Shown: positions 1 to 9,300 of the stretch, in pieces
Layout: the number at the start of each line of letters is the position of its first letter
How positions within the stretch are numbered: position 1 is the first letter of the stretch
Source: Tumebacillus avium
GTDB lineage: Bacteria; Bacillota; Bacilli; Tumebacillales; Tumebacillaceae
Assembly: GCF_002162355.1 (NCBI RefSeq)
Contig: NZ_CP021434.1
Span: forward strand, 5,138,001 to 5,202,000
Direction: 5' to 3'
Length of the DNA stretch: 64,000 bases
Made by a program: the position numbers and the translations under genes
The notes under the pieces: model-generated
What the model saw: only the letters and a program-made list of their open reading frames with translations
Database searches by the model: none
What the model was told of the DNA's origin: nothing

Positions 1-60
1 GGCAGCATCACGTCGAGCAACAACCCGCAGCAAGCCAGCACCACGATCACCATCCAGTAA
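1..60 (+). CDS. 3' end of an unidentified gene (partial)
   Basis: Nineteen codons open from the window edge run to a TAA at 58-60. The residues are mostly Ser, Thr, Asn and Gln with an alternating beta-like pattern at the end (TTITIQ). This would suit the last strand of a secreted or surface beta-sandwich domain, but that is only an impression. The gene converges on the oligopeptidase gene and the two share the terminator that follows. Nothing more can be said without upstream sequence. Confidence 0.5.
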   Translation, partial: GSITSSNNPQQASTTITIQ

Positions 61-67
61 CCACACG

Positions 68-103
68 GAAAAAGCCAACCAGCCCGGCTGGTTGGCTTTT
101 TTC
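68..103. terminator. bidirectional rho-independent terminator
   Basis: The stem AAGCCAACCAG pairs with CTGGTTGGCTT and is flanked by an A run on the left and a T run on the right. It can therefore serve both the gene ending at 60 and the minus-strand peptidase gene ending at 104. Confidence 0.85.
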
Positions 104-1870
104 TTATGAAGTAAGCTGTAGGAACTGCTCGACATCTGCAGCCAGCAGGTCGATCGCCCCTTGCCAAAAATCGGCCTGAGTCAAATCGATGCCCAGATGC
201 TTTTGGGCCAGCTCTTCCGGCGTCATCCGGCCCGTATCGCGGAGCAGATCCCGATAGGCCTCGGCAAATTCGCCGCTGCCCTGCTTTTTCGCCTGGGCAT
301 AAAGTCCCATCGAGAACAGGTAGCCAAACGTATACGGGAAGTTGTAGAACGGATTGTCGGTCATGTAGAAATGCGCCTGCAAGATCCACTGGTACGGATG
401 ATAGCGGTCGTACACGCCGTCATACGCGTGCCGCTGCGCCTCGACCATCAGCTCAGAGATGCGGCCGGCCGGCACCATCCCCTTTTTGCGCTCTTCATAA
501 AACGCCCGTTCAAATCGGAATGCGCCATAGACGCCCTGCACCATGACCAGCCCGCGGCCCAGCTTGTCGGCGAGCAACGCTGCTTTTTCTTGCTTGGACC
601 CGGCCTGTTTGATCGCCGCATCCATCACGATCATCTCGGCGAACGTCGACGCCGTCTCCGCCAGCGACATCGGATATTCCTGCGCGAAATGCGGCAAGCC
701 GTTCAGCACGTCATGGTGATAGCCATGTCCCAGCTCATGGGCGAGGACCAGCATGTCGGACGCCCGGCCGCGATAGGTCATAAACACGCGCGACTGCCCG
801 GCGCGGAAGAACGGAACGCAGAAGCCTCCGCCGCTTTTCTCCGGACGATCTTCCGCTTCCACCCAATCCTGCTCGAAGCAGGTCTTGGCAAAGTCGGACA
901 TCTCCGGCGAAAACGCGCGAAACTGCTCGACGATCAGGTCGGCCGCCGCTTCGAAGGTCAGGTTGGTCGACACTTCCGAAAACGGCGCATTGCTGTCCTG
1001 CATCATCAGGCTGTCCAAGCCAAGCAGTTTCCCTTTGCGTTTGAAAAAGGGAGTCAGACGATGGCGGTTCCCATCGACCGCGCTGTACATCGCATCGAGG
1101 GTGGCTTGGGACAAGCGGTTGTTGAACAAGGGTTCCTGCAGCACCGAGTCCCATCCGCGCTGTTGGTAAAGCGCCAGCCGGAACCCGGCGATGTGGTTGA
1201 GCGCCGCTGCGAACAGCTCCTCTTCCCCTGCCAGTTTGTCCTCCACCGCTTCCAGCACGCTGAGGCGCACTGCGCGGTCGCGATGCCCGAGCAGGCCAAA
1301 CACCTGACCTGCCGTCAGCTCTTGCGCTTCCCTGTCCAGCACGACCGGCACGCGCAGCTGATGCTGGAGGGTGCGGTAGAGGTTCGCCCAGGCATGATAG
1401 CCGTCAGCCGCCAATTCGTTGGCCAGCAGTTCCTGATCGCCGCTCATCCGGTCTTGGACACGCGCGCGACGTTCGTCGATGTAGAGCCGGACCGCCTGCA
1501 ACTGCTCGTCCGCCAGCAGCTTTTCCCACTCTGCTTGCGGCACCTGTGCCAGCTCCTGCTCCAAGCGGATCATCAGCGCCGTGTGCTTGGCGCGAAGCGC
1601 TGTGGCCGTTCCTTGTAACTGCTGCACCTGCGCATCTCCGCGCTGTTCATAGGACAGGCAGAAGAGAAACATCTCACACTCCAGCAGCCGGCTGCCCAGC
1701 TCCTGCAGCGTCAAAATCAATGCTTTCCCTTGTTCCCCGTCTATATATGCGATCTTCAGATCAGATAATTGATCGGTAAGGCTGGTCAGCTCTGCGGACA
1801 ATGCGTCCGAATGCTTGCCTCCTGCGAAAATGTCATCCAAGTTCCAATTTTGAGACAGTTTTGTTTGCAT
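104..1870 (-). CDS. M3 family oligoendopeptidase (PepF-like)
   Basis: A 588-residue zinc metallopeptidase expected to cut short peptides in the cytoplasm. The catalytic HELGH motif is at H378-E379-H382, followed by the downstream SLAETAS segment that supplies the third zinc ligand (Glu) in this family. Length and motif fit the pepF/M3 oligoendopeptidase group; the class with a DDIF segment near the N terminus is common in Bacilli. The start is supported by AGAGGGG a few bases upstream of the ATG. It is monocistronic and divergent from the acetyltransferase gene. Long ORFs on the opposite strand here are coding shadows. Confidence 0.93.
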   Translation of the reverse strand: MQTKLSQNWNLDDIFAGGKHSDALSAELTSLTDQLSDLKIAYIDGEQGKALILTLQELGSRLLECEMFLFCLSYEQRGDAQVQQLQGTATALRAKHTALMIRLEQELAQVPQAEWEKLLADEQLQAVRLYIDERRARVQDRMSGDQELLANELAADGYHAWANLYRTLQHQLRVPVVLDREAQELTAGQVFGLLGHRDRAVRLSVLEAVEDKLAGEEELFAAALNHIAGFRLALYQQRGWDSVLQEPLFNNRLSQATLDAMYSAVDGNRHRLTPFFKRKGKLLGLDSLMMQDSNAPFSEVSTNLTFEAAADLIVEQFRAFSPEMSDFAKTCFEQDWVEAEDRPEKSGGGFCVPFFRAGQSRVFMTYRGRASDMLVLAHELGHGYHHDVLNGLPHFAQEYPMSLAETASTFAEMIVMDAAIKQAGSKQEKAALLADKLGRGLVMVQGVYGAFRFERAFYEERKKGMVPAGRISELMVEAQRHAYDGVYDRYHPYQWILQAHFYMTDNPFYNFPYTFGYLFSMGLYAQAKKQGSGEFAEAYRDLLRDTGRMTPEELAQKHLGIDLTQADFWQGAIDLLAADVEQFLQLTS

Positions 1871-1952
1871 CTACAACATCCCCTCTCTAACTCCAGCATA
1901 TACCATTTCCCAAAAGTCGGGTAGAATGGGAAAAAAGAAAGGAATGACAGAA

Positions 1953-2471
1953 ATGTTACAACTCCACATTCGCAATCTCGGGCCAGACGACGCCGCCGCC
2001 TTTCGCCAGCTGCGGCTGCGCGCGCTGCAGGAATACCCGCAGGCGTTTGGCTCTTCCTTTGAAGAAGAGCAGCACACCACGCTGGAAGCGGACACCGCCG
2101 TTTTTGCTTCCCGCGTCGCGCCAAACAATTTTGTCGCCGGCGCTTTTTTGGAGGACGGAACGCTGGTCGGCACGATCGGCTTTGTCCGGCAGCAGCGGAA
2201 CAAGCTCAAGCACAAAGGCATGATCTGGGGCATGTACGTCGCCCCGGAGCTGCACGGCACGGGCGCCGGTTCCAAGCTGATGCAGCATGTGATCGATGAG
2301 CTGAAGCAGGAGCCGGAGATCACCCAGATTCAACTGGCCGTGGTCACCACAAACGAACCTGCGAAACGGCTGTACGAGCGATTTGGCTTTGTTACCTACG
2401 GCTTGGAAAAAGCGGCGCTGATCGTCGACGGAACGGTCTATGACGAACATTGGATGGCATTGTATCTGTAA
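1953..2471 (+). CDS. GNAT family N-acetyltransferase
   Basis: A GNAT-fold enzyme that would move an acetyl group from acetyl-CoA to an amine; the acceptor is unknown. The central part carries the acetyl-CoA binding segment, a beta strand with MYVAPELHGTGAGSKLM (R/Q-x-x-G-x-G/A type), then the C-terminal NEPAKRLYERFGF motif typical of the superfamily. In-frame ATGs lie at 1926, 1944 and 1953. I chose 1953 because GAAAGGA at 1937-1943 is then nine bases upstream, giving 172 residues starting MLQLHIRN. It converges with the histidine kinase gene. Confidence 0.88.
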   Translation: MLQLHIRNLGPDDAAAFRQLRLRALQEYPQAFGSSFEEEQHTTLEADTAVFASRVAPNNFVAGAFLEDGTLVGTIGFVRQQRNKLKHKGMIWGMYVAPELHGTGAGSKLMQHVIDELKQEPEITQIQLAVVTTNEPAKRLYERFGFVTYGLEKAALIVDGTVYDEHWMALYL

Positions 2472-2474
2472 GCA

Positions 2475-2505
2475 CAAAAAGAGAGGGCTGCCGCCCTCTC
2501 TTTTT
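2475..2505. terminator. bidirectional terminator
   Basis: The stem AAAAAGAGAGGGC pairs with GCCCTCTCTTTTT around a short loop between two converging genes (the acetyltransferase stop at 2471 and the kinase stop at 2504). Confidence 0.88.
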
Positions 2506-3766
2506 ATCTGGTCGGAATGGTGATGGCAGCGGTCGTGCCGTCGCCCGGTTCGCTCCAGAACTCCAGCTTGCCGTGCATCGCTTCGATGATCCGAAACGAG
2601 ACCATCAGCCCCAGTCCCGTGCCTTTTTCCTTGGTTGAATAAAACGGCGATCCGAGCCGTTCCAGCTCCTCCGGCGTCATGCCGGGGCCGTTGTCGATCA
2701 CTTCGATCACCACGTGCTCCCCGGAACGGCGCGCCAGTACGTCGATCTTGCCGCCGCCTGCGCTGCTCGCCTCGACTGAATTTTTGATCAGGTTCATGAT
2801 CACCTGTTTCAGCTTCACCGAGTCGGCCATCAGTTGCAGGCCCGGTTCTGCTTCGACCGAAAGCGCTGCCCCCTGCATCGTGGCGTAGGAAGACATCAGG
2901 TTGGTGACGTGCTTGAGCACATCCCCCGCCTCCACGCGTTCCAGACGGTCCAGCTCCGGTTTGGCGAAATTGAGGTAGTCGGATATGATAAACTCCGCCC
3001 GGTCCAGCTCTTCGATCGCCGTATGCATATAGCGGCGGTTCTGTTCATCCATCGTCGAAGAGGCGAGTTGGATAAACCCGCGCACCACCGTCAGCGGATT
3101 GCGCACCTCATGGGCGATCGAAGCGGCCAGTTGCGTGATGATCTGCAGCTTTTCCGATTTTTGTATCTCCGCCCGAATCCTGGCGTTTTCCTGCATGTTC
3201 TCAAGCAGCAGCACAGACGCCGTCATCGACAGCAAATAGAGCAAGCCAAAGAACAGATAGAACTCCAGACTATGCTGGAACAGGTACCACACATCGCCGC
3301 GATAGACGAAATAGAAGCCGATCGACAGCATGATCAACAGATAGGTCATCACGGAGAGCAGCCCGGCGAGGACGATCTTGCCGCGCAAACTGTACGTATG
3401 AAACCACGGCCTGATGCGCAAGAGCAGCGGCAAAAGCAGCACCACGTCGATCAGCACCGTATAAAACGCGGCCCCGCCACCCAAATAGAGACGGCAAAGC
3501 AATAAAATAGCGCCCGCAGCGATCCCGCCGCGTACGCCTCCGTACAAAATGGCGATCAGAAACGGCACCCAGCGCAGGTCCCAGATGAATTCATCTCCCA
3601 TGTTGATGGGAAAAAACATGCACAAACAAGCGGCGACGCCGTACATAACGCCGATCCACCATTTCATTTTCAGCAGATCTTTTCCATACATCCGGTCCGC
3701 CGCCAGGATCTGATAGAGAAAAAGCGGAGCCAAAATGACCAAAAAGTTAAGTAGTAAATCTTTCAC
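2504..3766 (-). CDS. 5TM-type sensor histidine kinase
   Basis: A membrane sensor kinase of 420 residues. Residues about 1-190 contain five to six hydrophobic segments with the spacing and charged turns of the 5TM-5TMR_LYT sensor. A HisKA domain follows with phospho-acceptor His219 in AASIAHEVRNPL, then an HATPase domain with the N box (NLIKNSVEAS), the G1 box (DNGPGM) and the G2 box (GTGLGL). This architecture resembles sporulation kinases such as KinB and the orphan kinases of spore formers. No response regulator gene is adjacent, so it is an orphan that may feed a phosphorelay (inference). Confidence 0.92.
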   Translation of the reverse strand: MKDLLLNFLVILAPLFLYQILAADRMYGKDLLKMKWWIGVMYGVAACLCMFFPINMGDEFIWDLRWVPFLIAILYGGVRGGIAAGAILLLCRLYLGGGAAFYTVLIDVVLLLPLLLRIRPWFHTYSLRGKIVLAGLLSVMTYLLIMLSIGFYFVYRGDVWYLFQHSLEFYLFFGLLYLLSMTASVLLLENMQENARIRAEIQKSEKLQIITQLAASIAHEVRNPLTVVRGFIQLASSTMDEQNRRYMHTAIEELDRAEFIISDYLNFAKPELDRLERVEAGDVLKHVTNLMSSYATMQGAALSVEAEPGLQLMADSVKLKQVIMNLIKNSVEASSAGGGKIDVLARRSGEHVVIEVIDNGPGMTPEELERLGSPFYSTKEKGTGLGLMVSFRIIEAMHGKLEFWSEPGDGTTAAITIPTR

Positions 3767-3855
3767 TCAGCAGACTCCCCCATTTTCACCTTCTCGTTCC
3801 ATTATAACAAAAATAAAGTAAAAAGAGCCTGCCAGTTGTTCAGCATGGCTCTTTC

Positions 3856-4875
3856 CTATAATTCAGCGTCTTCCCGCGCGATGTTGCCGGAGAAGGTCGC
3901 TCGGGTTGTGACATCTGCCGGATCTTTTTTCGCTGCTGTTTGTGTGCTGTGCCGACCTTTGTCCAGGTAATAGGACAAGAAAGCGGTGGTGCGCACCAGA
4001 TACTCATTGGTTTCTTTCGAATAAGTGCCGACATGTTTCTTTGCCGGCGAGACCCACAGCACCGTGTTCATCGAAGCGGACGCTTCGGCCAGCTCCATGC
4101 TCTCAGACGCCGGAATGATCTCATCCCCTTGTGCATGGATCAAAAAGACGCCCCGGTCACGCAGATTCTGAATCGAGAGGATCGGCTGCACCGTCTCCGG
4201 CTCGATCCCAGTCAGGAGGCTTGCTTCCCACATCGCCAGTTTGGGCATAAATTCCACTTCGGCCAGCGGATGCAGATTGGCGAGGTTGGTCTCCAGGTAT
4301 TGGTCCAAGTTGGTAAACGCCGAGTCGGCGACCACCGCCTGCACTTCCGGGACTTCCGGCGCTACCTCAAGCGCGGTCGATGCGCCCATCGAAAAGCCGA
4401 CCAGCCCGATCTGCTCATAGCCAAGTCCTTTGGCGTAGTCGATCGCGCCGAGCAGGTCTTGTTTTTCATAATAGCCAAGCGAGGTCATCGTCCCGTCCGA
4501 TTCCCCGGCGCCGCGAAAATCAAACATCAGCGACGCGATGCTGCGGCTGTGCAGCGCTTTTGCCATATGCAGCGCGACATTGGCGCTGGTCCGGTTTTCC
4601 GAATAGCCGTGCGCGAAGATGACGATGCGGGAGGTCTCTTCGGCGGCCGGCACCAGCCAGCCTTTGAGCGTGACATTTTCGTTTTGACTCTCGAAGCTGA
4701 CGTCCTGATAGTCGAGATGAAACACTTCCGGCGTTTCGGCGATCGGTTTTTTCGGCGGATGCAGGTATTGCCAGCCGAGAAATGCGATGCTTGCGGAGGG
4801 AGTCAGGACGATGAGCAGCAGGCACCAAAAGGACAGCCAGAACCAGATGCGTTTTTTTCTTCGTTTCCTCCTCAT
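3856..4875 (-). CDS. membrane-anchored alpha/beta hydrolase
   Basis: A 339-residue protein with a basic N terminus (RRKRRKKR), one transmembrane segment at about residues 10-33, and an alpha/beta hydrolase fold on the outer face. The nucleophile elbow GFSMGAS puts the catalytic serine at residue 162; HAQGDEIIP and the late KKHVGTY segment supply likely Asp and His partners. FAHGYSENRTS forms the oxyanion-side loop. It belongs with YqkD/BAAT-like esterase-peptidase proteins; the substrate is unknown. It is downstream of and codirectional with the YjcZ-like gene, but a terminator separates them. Confidence 0.85.
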   Translation of the reverse strand: MRRKRRKKRIWFWLSFWCLLLIVLTPSASIAFLGWQYLHPPKKPIAETPEVFHLDYQDVSFESQNENVTLKGWLVPAAEETSRIVIFAHGYSENRTSANVALHMAKALHSRSIASLMFDFRGAGESDGTMTSLGYYEKQDLLGAIDYAKGLGYEQIGLVGFSMGASTALEVAPEVPEVQAVVADSAFTNLDQYLETNLANLHPLAEVEFMPKLAMWEASLLTGIEPETVQPILSIQNLRDRGVFLIHAQGDEIIPASESMELAEASASMNTVLWVSPAKKHVGTYSKETNEYLVRTTAFLSYYLDKGRHSTQTAAKKDPADVTTRATFSGNIAREDAEL

Positions 4876-4925
4876 GCCGCAACCCTCCGTTTCTTATACA
4901 TCCCATTTATCTCCATCTTGGCGCA

Positions 4926-4963
4926 CAAAAAAACCCGCATCCGGGAAAGGATGCGGGTTTTTT
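4926..4963 (-). terminator. rho-independent terminator after the YjcZ-like gene
   Basis: The stem AAAACCCGCATCC pairs with GGATGCGGGTTTT, followed by a T run in the minus-strand sense, directly after the stop of the 40-aa gene. Confidence 0.85.
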
Positions 4964-4968
4964 CAAGA

Positions 4969-5091
4969 TTAGCAGCCGCAGCCGCCGCCTTGTTGACCAC
5001 CTTGGTAGTCAGGCACAAACAGGAAGAACAGAACGAAGATGATCAGGAACACAACTGCCCATTTGGTATAAGCGCCAAATACACCGTACAT
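4969..5091 (-). CDS. YjcZ family small spore-associated protein
   Basis: A 40-residue peptide: MYGVFGAYTKWAVV, a hydrophobic membrane segment, then a short tail ending GGGCGC. The pattern of one helix with a Gly/Cys-rich end matches the YjcZ/YuzJ group of tiny proteins in endospore formers. The ATG at 5091 is preceded by AGGGGG about ten bases upstream, so longer in-frame extensions are rejected. It supports assignment to a spore-forming Bacillota. Role in the spore is not known. Confidence 0.85.
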   Translation of the reverse strand: MYGVFGAYTKWAVVFLIIFVLFFLFVPDYQGGQQGGGCGC

Positions 5092-5232
5092 AAAAAAAAC
5101 ACCCCCTCTCTGCTCGTTATTAAGGTACGGGGAGAAGGGGAATCTGGATACGGGCACCTGTCCCGATGACTAGAAAACGGGCGCAAACGCACACTATACC
5201 TGAACTCACAAAATGAGGGAGGTATATACACG

Positions 5233-5730
5233 ATGAAAAAGACTGCAGCAAGCCTCTTCGCTGTATTGCTCGCATCTTCGCTTGTGACCGGATGCAGCAA
5301 CAACAACGCGCAAAATGACGGCCAGCCTGCAGGCGGCGGCGCCAAGGCGCAAAGCCAGCAGGCGCAGCAAAAAGGCGGCGCGAAAACGCAAGCTCAGGGC
5401 GGCCAAAAAGGGCAGCAAGGACAGCAAAACGTCCTGCAGAAACAGGACAGCCAAGATGCCCTGTATGAAGACAAGAAGTTGGAAGCGGCCGTCGAAAAAG
5501 TGCAAAACGTCAAGCATGCCACCATCATGGTCTCTGGCACGACCGCCTATGTGATGATTGAAGACATGGGTTCGATGAAAAAGTCGAACGTCGCCGCTCC
5601 GAACACCGATGCCAACATCCTGAACGCACCGGAAGCGGTCAACATGCCGCCAGCGATGACCACCGCCATCCGCGACACGATCATCCGCACCAATCCGAAT
5701 CTCCGCCGCGTTGTGTTCATGAGCAAGTAA
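5233..5730 (+). CDS. YhcN/YlaJ family sporulation lipoprotein
   Basis: A 165-residue lipoprotein. The signal sequence ends in the lipobox LVTGC, so the mature protein starts at a lipidated Cys. Residues about 25-75 are a low-complexity linker rich in Gln, Gly, Ala and Lys. The C-terminal half (KLEAAVEKVQNVKHATIMVSG, AYVMIE, IRTNPNLRRVVFMS) matches the YhcN/YlaJ fold, which is usually seen in forespore or spore-membrane lipoproteins. The start follows GGGAGG about eight bases upstream. The next gene starts one base after this stop, so the two are probably cotranscribed. Confidence 0.87.
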   Translation: MKKTAASLFAVLLASSLVTGCSNNNAQNDGQPAGGGAKAQSQQAQQKGGAKTQAQGGQKGQQGQQNVLQKQDSQDALYEDKKLEAAVEKVQNVKHATIMVSGTTAYVMIEDMGSMKKSNVAAPNTDANILNAPEAVNMPPAMTTAIRDTIIRTNPNLRRVVFMSK

Positions 5731-5731
5731 G

Positions 5732-6058
5732 ATGGTGTTTTTGAACGACAACCTCTGGGAAGTCACGCGCCAGCACCTCGGCGAAAACGGTGAAAACGTG
5801 GCGATCGAGCTGCAGGACCCGAACGGATATTTTGATGCCAACGTGCGCTGGGACGGGATGATCGAGCTGCACGTGTACCACAACGTTCCCAAAGGCGAGC
5901 AAAACGCCAGCGGCGACGGACATATCGATACGCTGCATCTTGCCGATCTGGATGATTTTATCGTCCGGCTGCAAGAGCTGAAAGAGATCGGCCAGGAATT
6001 TTTTGATTATCAGGATGTGTGGGAAGACCAACGAGAAGATCGGCAGTTTGAAATTTAG
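5732..6058 (+). CDS. hypothetical acidic protein, 108 aa
   Basis: Not recognised. It is a soluble, acidic protein with an alternating beta pattern in the first half (NVAIELQDPNGYF, MIELHVYHNV) and a helical, Glu/Asp-rich C-terminal half. The ATG is one base from the stop of the YhcN-like gene, with no good ribosome site of its own, so translation is probably coupled to it. TTG at 5741 is a possible alternative start. It has no signal peptide or membrane segment. Confidence 0.7.
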   Translation: MVFLNDNLWEVTRQHLGENGENVAIELQDPNGYFDANVRWDGMIELHVYHNVPKGEQNASGDGHIDTLHLADLDDFIVRLQELKEIGQEFFDYQDVWEDQREDRQFEI

Positions 6059-6065
6059 ACCAAAC

Positions 6066-6092
6066 AAAAGGGCGAAGGCCGGGGGCCTTCGC
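6066..6092 (+). terminator. hairpin after the YhcN operon
   Basis: GGCGAAGGCC pairs perfectly with GGCCTTCGCC; the tail (gtttgtatgg) has only a short T run, so termination may be imperfect. It also lies downstream of the minus-strand 46-aa gene. Confidence 0.6.
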
Positions 6093-6109
6093 CGTTTGTA
6101 TGGCATACG

Positions 6110-6250
6110 TTACTGTTGGTGCTGCGGTTGACCGCTGTTGTTTTCCTGCTGATACTCCGCGTAGGCGATCAGCACTACGCCAAGCTGGGCTTCCAGTTGG
6201 TTGATCCTCTGATGCTGTTCTTGCGTCAGGTCGGCCAGTTCGTTTTTCAT
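6110..6250 (-). CDS. small hydrophilic protein downstream of the NRPS operon, 46 aa
   Basis: A short ORF starting MKNELADLTQEQHQRINQ and ending in a Gln/His/Asn-rich tail. A strong AAAGGGGGG site precedes the ATG by nine bases, so it is probably expressed. It begins 59 bases after the last NRPS gene stops, on the same strand and with no terminator between, so it may be the last gene of that operon. It looks like a short amphipathic helix. It is not MbtH-like and no function is evident. Confidence 0.6.
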   Translation of the reverse strand: MKNELADLTQEQHQRINQLEAQLGVVLIAYAEYQQENNSGQPQHQQ

Positions 6251-6309
6251 CCTGTTAATCCCCCCTTTGCGGGTGTTTCAACAGGTAGTGTTGCTTTTTC
6301 GCGCCCTCG

Positions 6310-9300
6310 TTATGTCTGGCGTCTGCGCGAAGGGCGGGACAGTGCGCGAATCTGCGACGGCACTTGACGGGCTCCTGTCTGCAGGTACGCCTTGGCTTGT
6401 GTTTCGAGACGCGCCGGGTCGTGGGCCAGGTTGTGCAGCTCCTGTTCCAGATCGAGGATCGTCGCCCGGTCGAACACGCGGTGCAGCGTGAGGTCAACCG
6501 AGAAGATGCCTTGGAGGCTGGAGACGAGCTGGGTGGCCCGCAGCGAGTGTCCGCCGATCTCAAAGAAGTTGGCCGACAAGGAGACGCGTTCGAGGCCGAG
6601 CAGTTCGCAGAAGAGTTGGGACAAGACTTCCTGCACGGCCGTCTGCGGCGGCGTATCATCACTTACGGCGAGCACGTCCGGCTGCGGCAGAGCTTTGCGG
6701 TCGAGCTTGCCGTTTGGCGTCAAGGGCAAGGCGTCGAGCGTGACAAAGGCGGCCGGCACCATGTAGTCGGGCAGCGCGGCTTGCAGGAACAAACGCAGGT
6801 CGCTGCTGTCCGGTGCCGATTGGCCGGTTGCCTGAACGATGTAGCCGATGAGACGCAGGTCGCCTTGCGGGTCGGGCATGGCAGTTGCGGCGGCCGCTTG
6901 GACCTGCGGGTGGGCGTGGAGTTTGGCTTCCACTTCGCCCAGCTCGATGCGGAACCCGCGGACTTTGACCTGCTGGTCGAGGCGGCCGAGATATTCCACG
7001 TTCCCGTCGGCCAGCCAGCGTGCCTCGTCACCTGTGCGGTACAGTCTCCCTTGCCCGGTGAAGGGGTTGGGGACGTAGCGTTCCCCCGTCAGGTCAGGCC
7101 GTTCAAAGTAGCCGCGCGTCACGCCTGCACCGCCGATATACAGCTCGCCGGGCACGCCGGCCGGCACAGGTTGCTGCTGCGGGTCGAGGATGTAGAATTC
7201 GGTGTTGGCGATCGGTTTGCCGATTGGAAGGACCGGCGGGGTATCAGTTTGGACTTCATAGGTGGAAGACCAGACGGTGGTCTCGGTCGGCCCATACATG
7301 TTGAAAATGCGGCAGGGCAGCTTCTCGCGAATCGCTTTGACCAAGGTTCCTTGCAGCGCTTCCCCGCCAAGCATGAGCAGACGAACGCCTCGCAGCGCCC
7401 CGATGGCCGCAGGATTGCCAAGCGCCATCTTCATTAGCGAAGGTGTGCCTTGGAGCAGTGTGACCCCATGCTTCACCGCCTGAGCAGGCAGGTCCGCCGT
7501 GTCGGCCACGATCACCGTCCTGATGCCCCGTGTCAGCGTCCACAGCAATTCCAGCACCGAGATGTCAAACGCATAGCTCGTCGAAGCGAGCAGCACGTCC
7601 CCTTCCTCAGGCTGAATCCGTTCATCCATCCCCCAGAAAAAGTTCGCCACATTCCCCTGTTCCACCATCACGCCTTTCGGCTTCCCGGTAGAACCGGATG
7701 TGTAGATCATATAGGCCAGATCGTTGACTGAGGCTTCGCCGAGAGAGATGTCTTCGCGTTGCGAAGACAAGTTCTTCTCTACTGACGTTCCGTCATCGCC
7801 CAGCGAAGTCGAGACCTTCTCACTTGCCGTGCCGTCTTCGCCCAGCGAAGTCGAGACCTTCTCACTTGCCGTGCCGTCTTCGCCCAGCGAAGTTGAGACC
7901 TTCTCACTTGCCGTGCCGTCTTCGCCCAGCGAAGTTGAGACCTTCTCATCTGCTGTGCCGTCTTCGCGCAGCGAAGTCGAGACCTTCTCACTTGCCGTGC
8001 CATCTTCGCGCAGCGAAGTTGAGATCTTCTCTTCTGCTGTGCCGTCTTCGCGCAGCGAAGTCGCTTCGTCGCGATGTGATGCAATCGCATCTAATGAAAC
8101 GACCGTCAGGTCAGGTATCGCCGGCAGGCTCGCCTTGTGCTTATCGAGTGTCACAAGCGCCTGCACTTTTGCATCTTCCAAGACATACGCGACTCGCTCG
8201 GCCGGGTAGGTTGGGTCGAGCGGGACATAGGCCGCGCCGGATTTTAAGATGCCGAGCAGACCTGTGATCATGGCGAGGGAACGCTCGGCGAGAATTGCCA
8301 CTCGCATGGACGGGCCGATGCCGCACTGGGTCACCAGATGATGCGCGAGGGCATTCGCTCGGCTGTCCAGTTCGGCATAGGTCAACTCCTCATCGCCAAA
8401 CACGACGGCAACTGCATCTGGCGTGCGGGCTGTCTGCGCTTGGAACTGTGCTTGGATGCTCAGGCTGCGCTCCGGCGACAGGGCAACTTTTGTCTGATTC
8501 CAGCCCGTGAGCAGTTGCTTTTGCTCCACTTCCGTCAGCATTGGCAACTCGCCAATCGTCAGCTCCGGCGTCTGCACGAGACCTTCGAGCAGCTGCAGGT
8601 AATGCCCCGCCATGCGCTCGATCGTGGCCGAATCGAACAGGTCGGACGCATACTCGAACAAAACGTCCGCTCCCGCCGCCGACTCCATCACCGTCAGCGA
8701 CAGGTCGCATTTGGCCGTCCCGCCGTCAAACTCCATCGGCTCCAGAGTCAGACCGGCCAGCTCCTGCACGCCGCCTGCCCCTTCGACATAGGTGAACATC
8801 GCCTGGAAGATCGGACTCCGGCTCAGATCCCGCTTCGGCTGGATCTCTTCCAACAAGAGCCCAAACGGCATATCCCCATGCGAGAACGCCCCCGTGCTCG
8901 CCTCTTTCGTGCGCAGCAGCAATTCAGTTCCACGCAACTCCGGCTTCACTTCCGTCCGAATCACCATCGTGTTCAGGAAAAAGCCGATCACACTCTGCGT
9001 CTCCTGCTGTTTGCGCAAAGACACCGGCGTGCCGACCAGCACATCCTGCTGCCCGGTATAGCGGTGCAACAGCGCCTGATACGCCGCCATCGTCACCATA
9101 AACGCCGATACCCCATGCTTCCCGCCCAGCGTCTTCACGCCAGCCATCACACGTTTTGACAACGGAACTTTCACCTGCGCCCCACGGTACGTCTGCACAG
9201 CAGGACGGGGACGGTCGGTCGGCAGATTCAGCACAAACTCACTGTCCGCCAGCTGTTCCTTCCAATAAGAAACCAGCTTCTCACTGCCTTCCCCTTGCAA

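Noticed and set aside
7724..8267. Plus-strand ORFs with regular VPSSPSEVETFSLA repeats
   Set aside because: Antisense of the A-domain repeats. The minus-strand frame joins standard A2 and A3 motifs on both sides, so it is the coding one.
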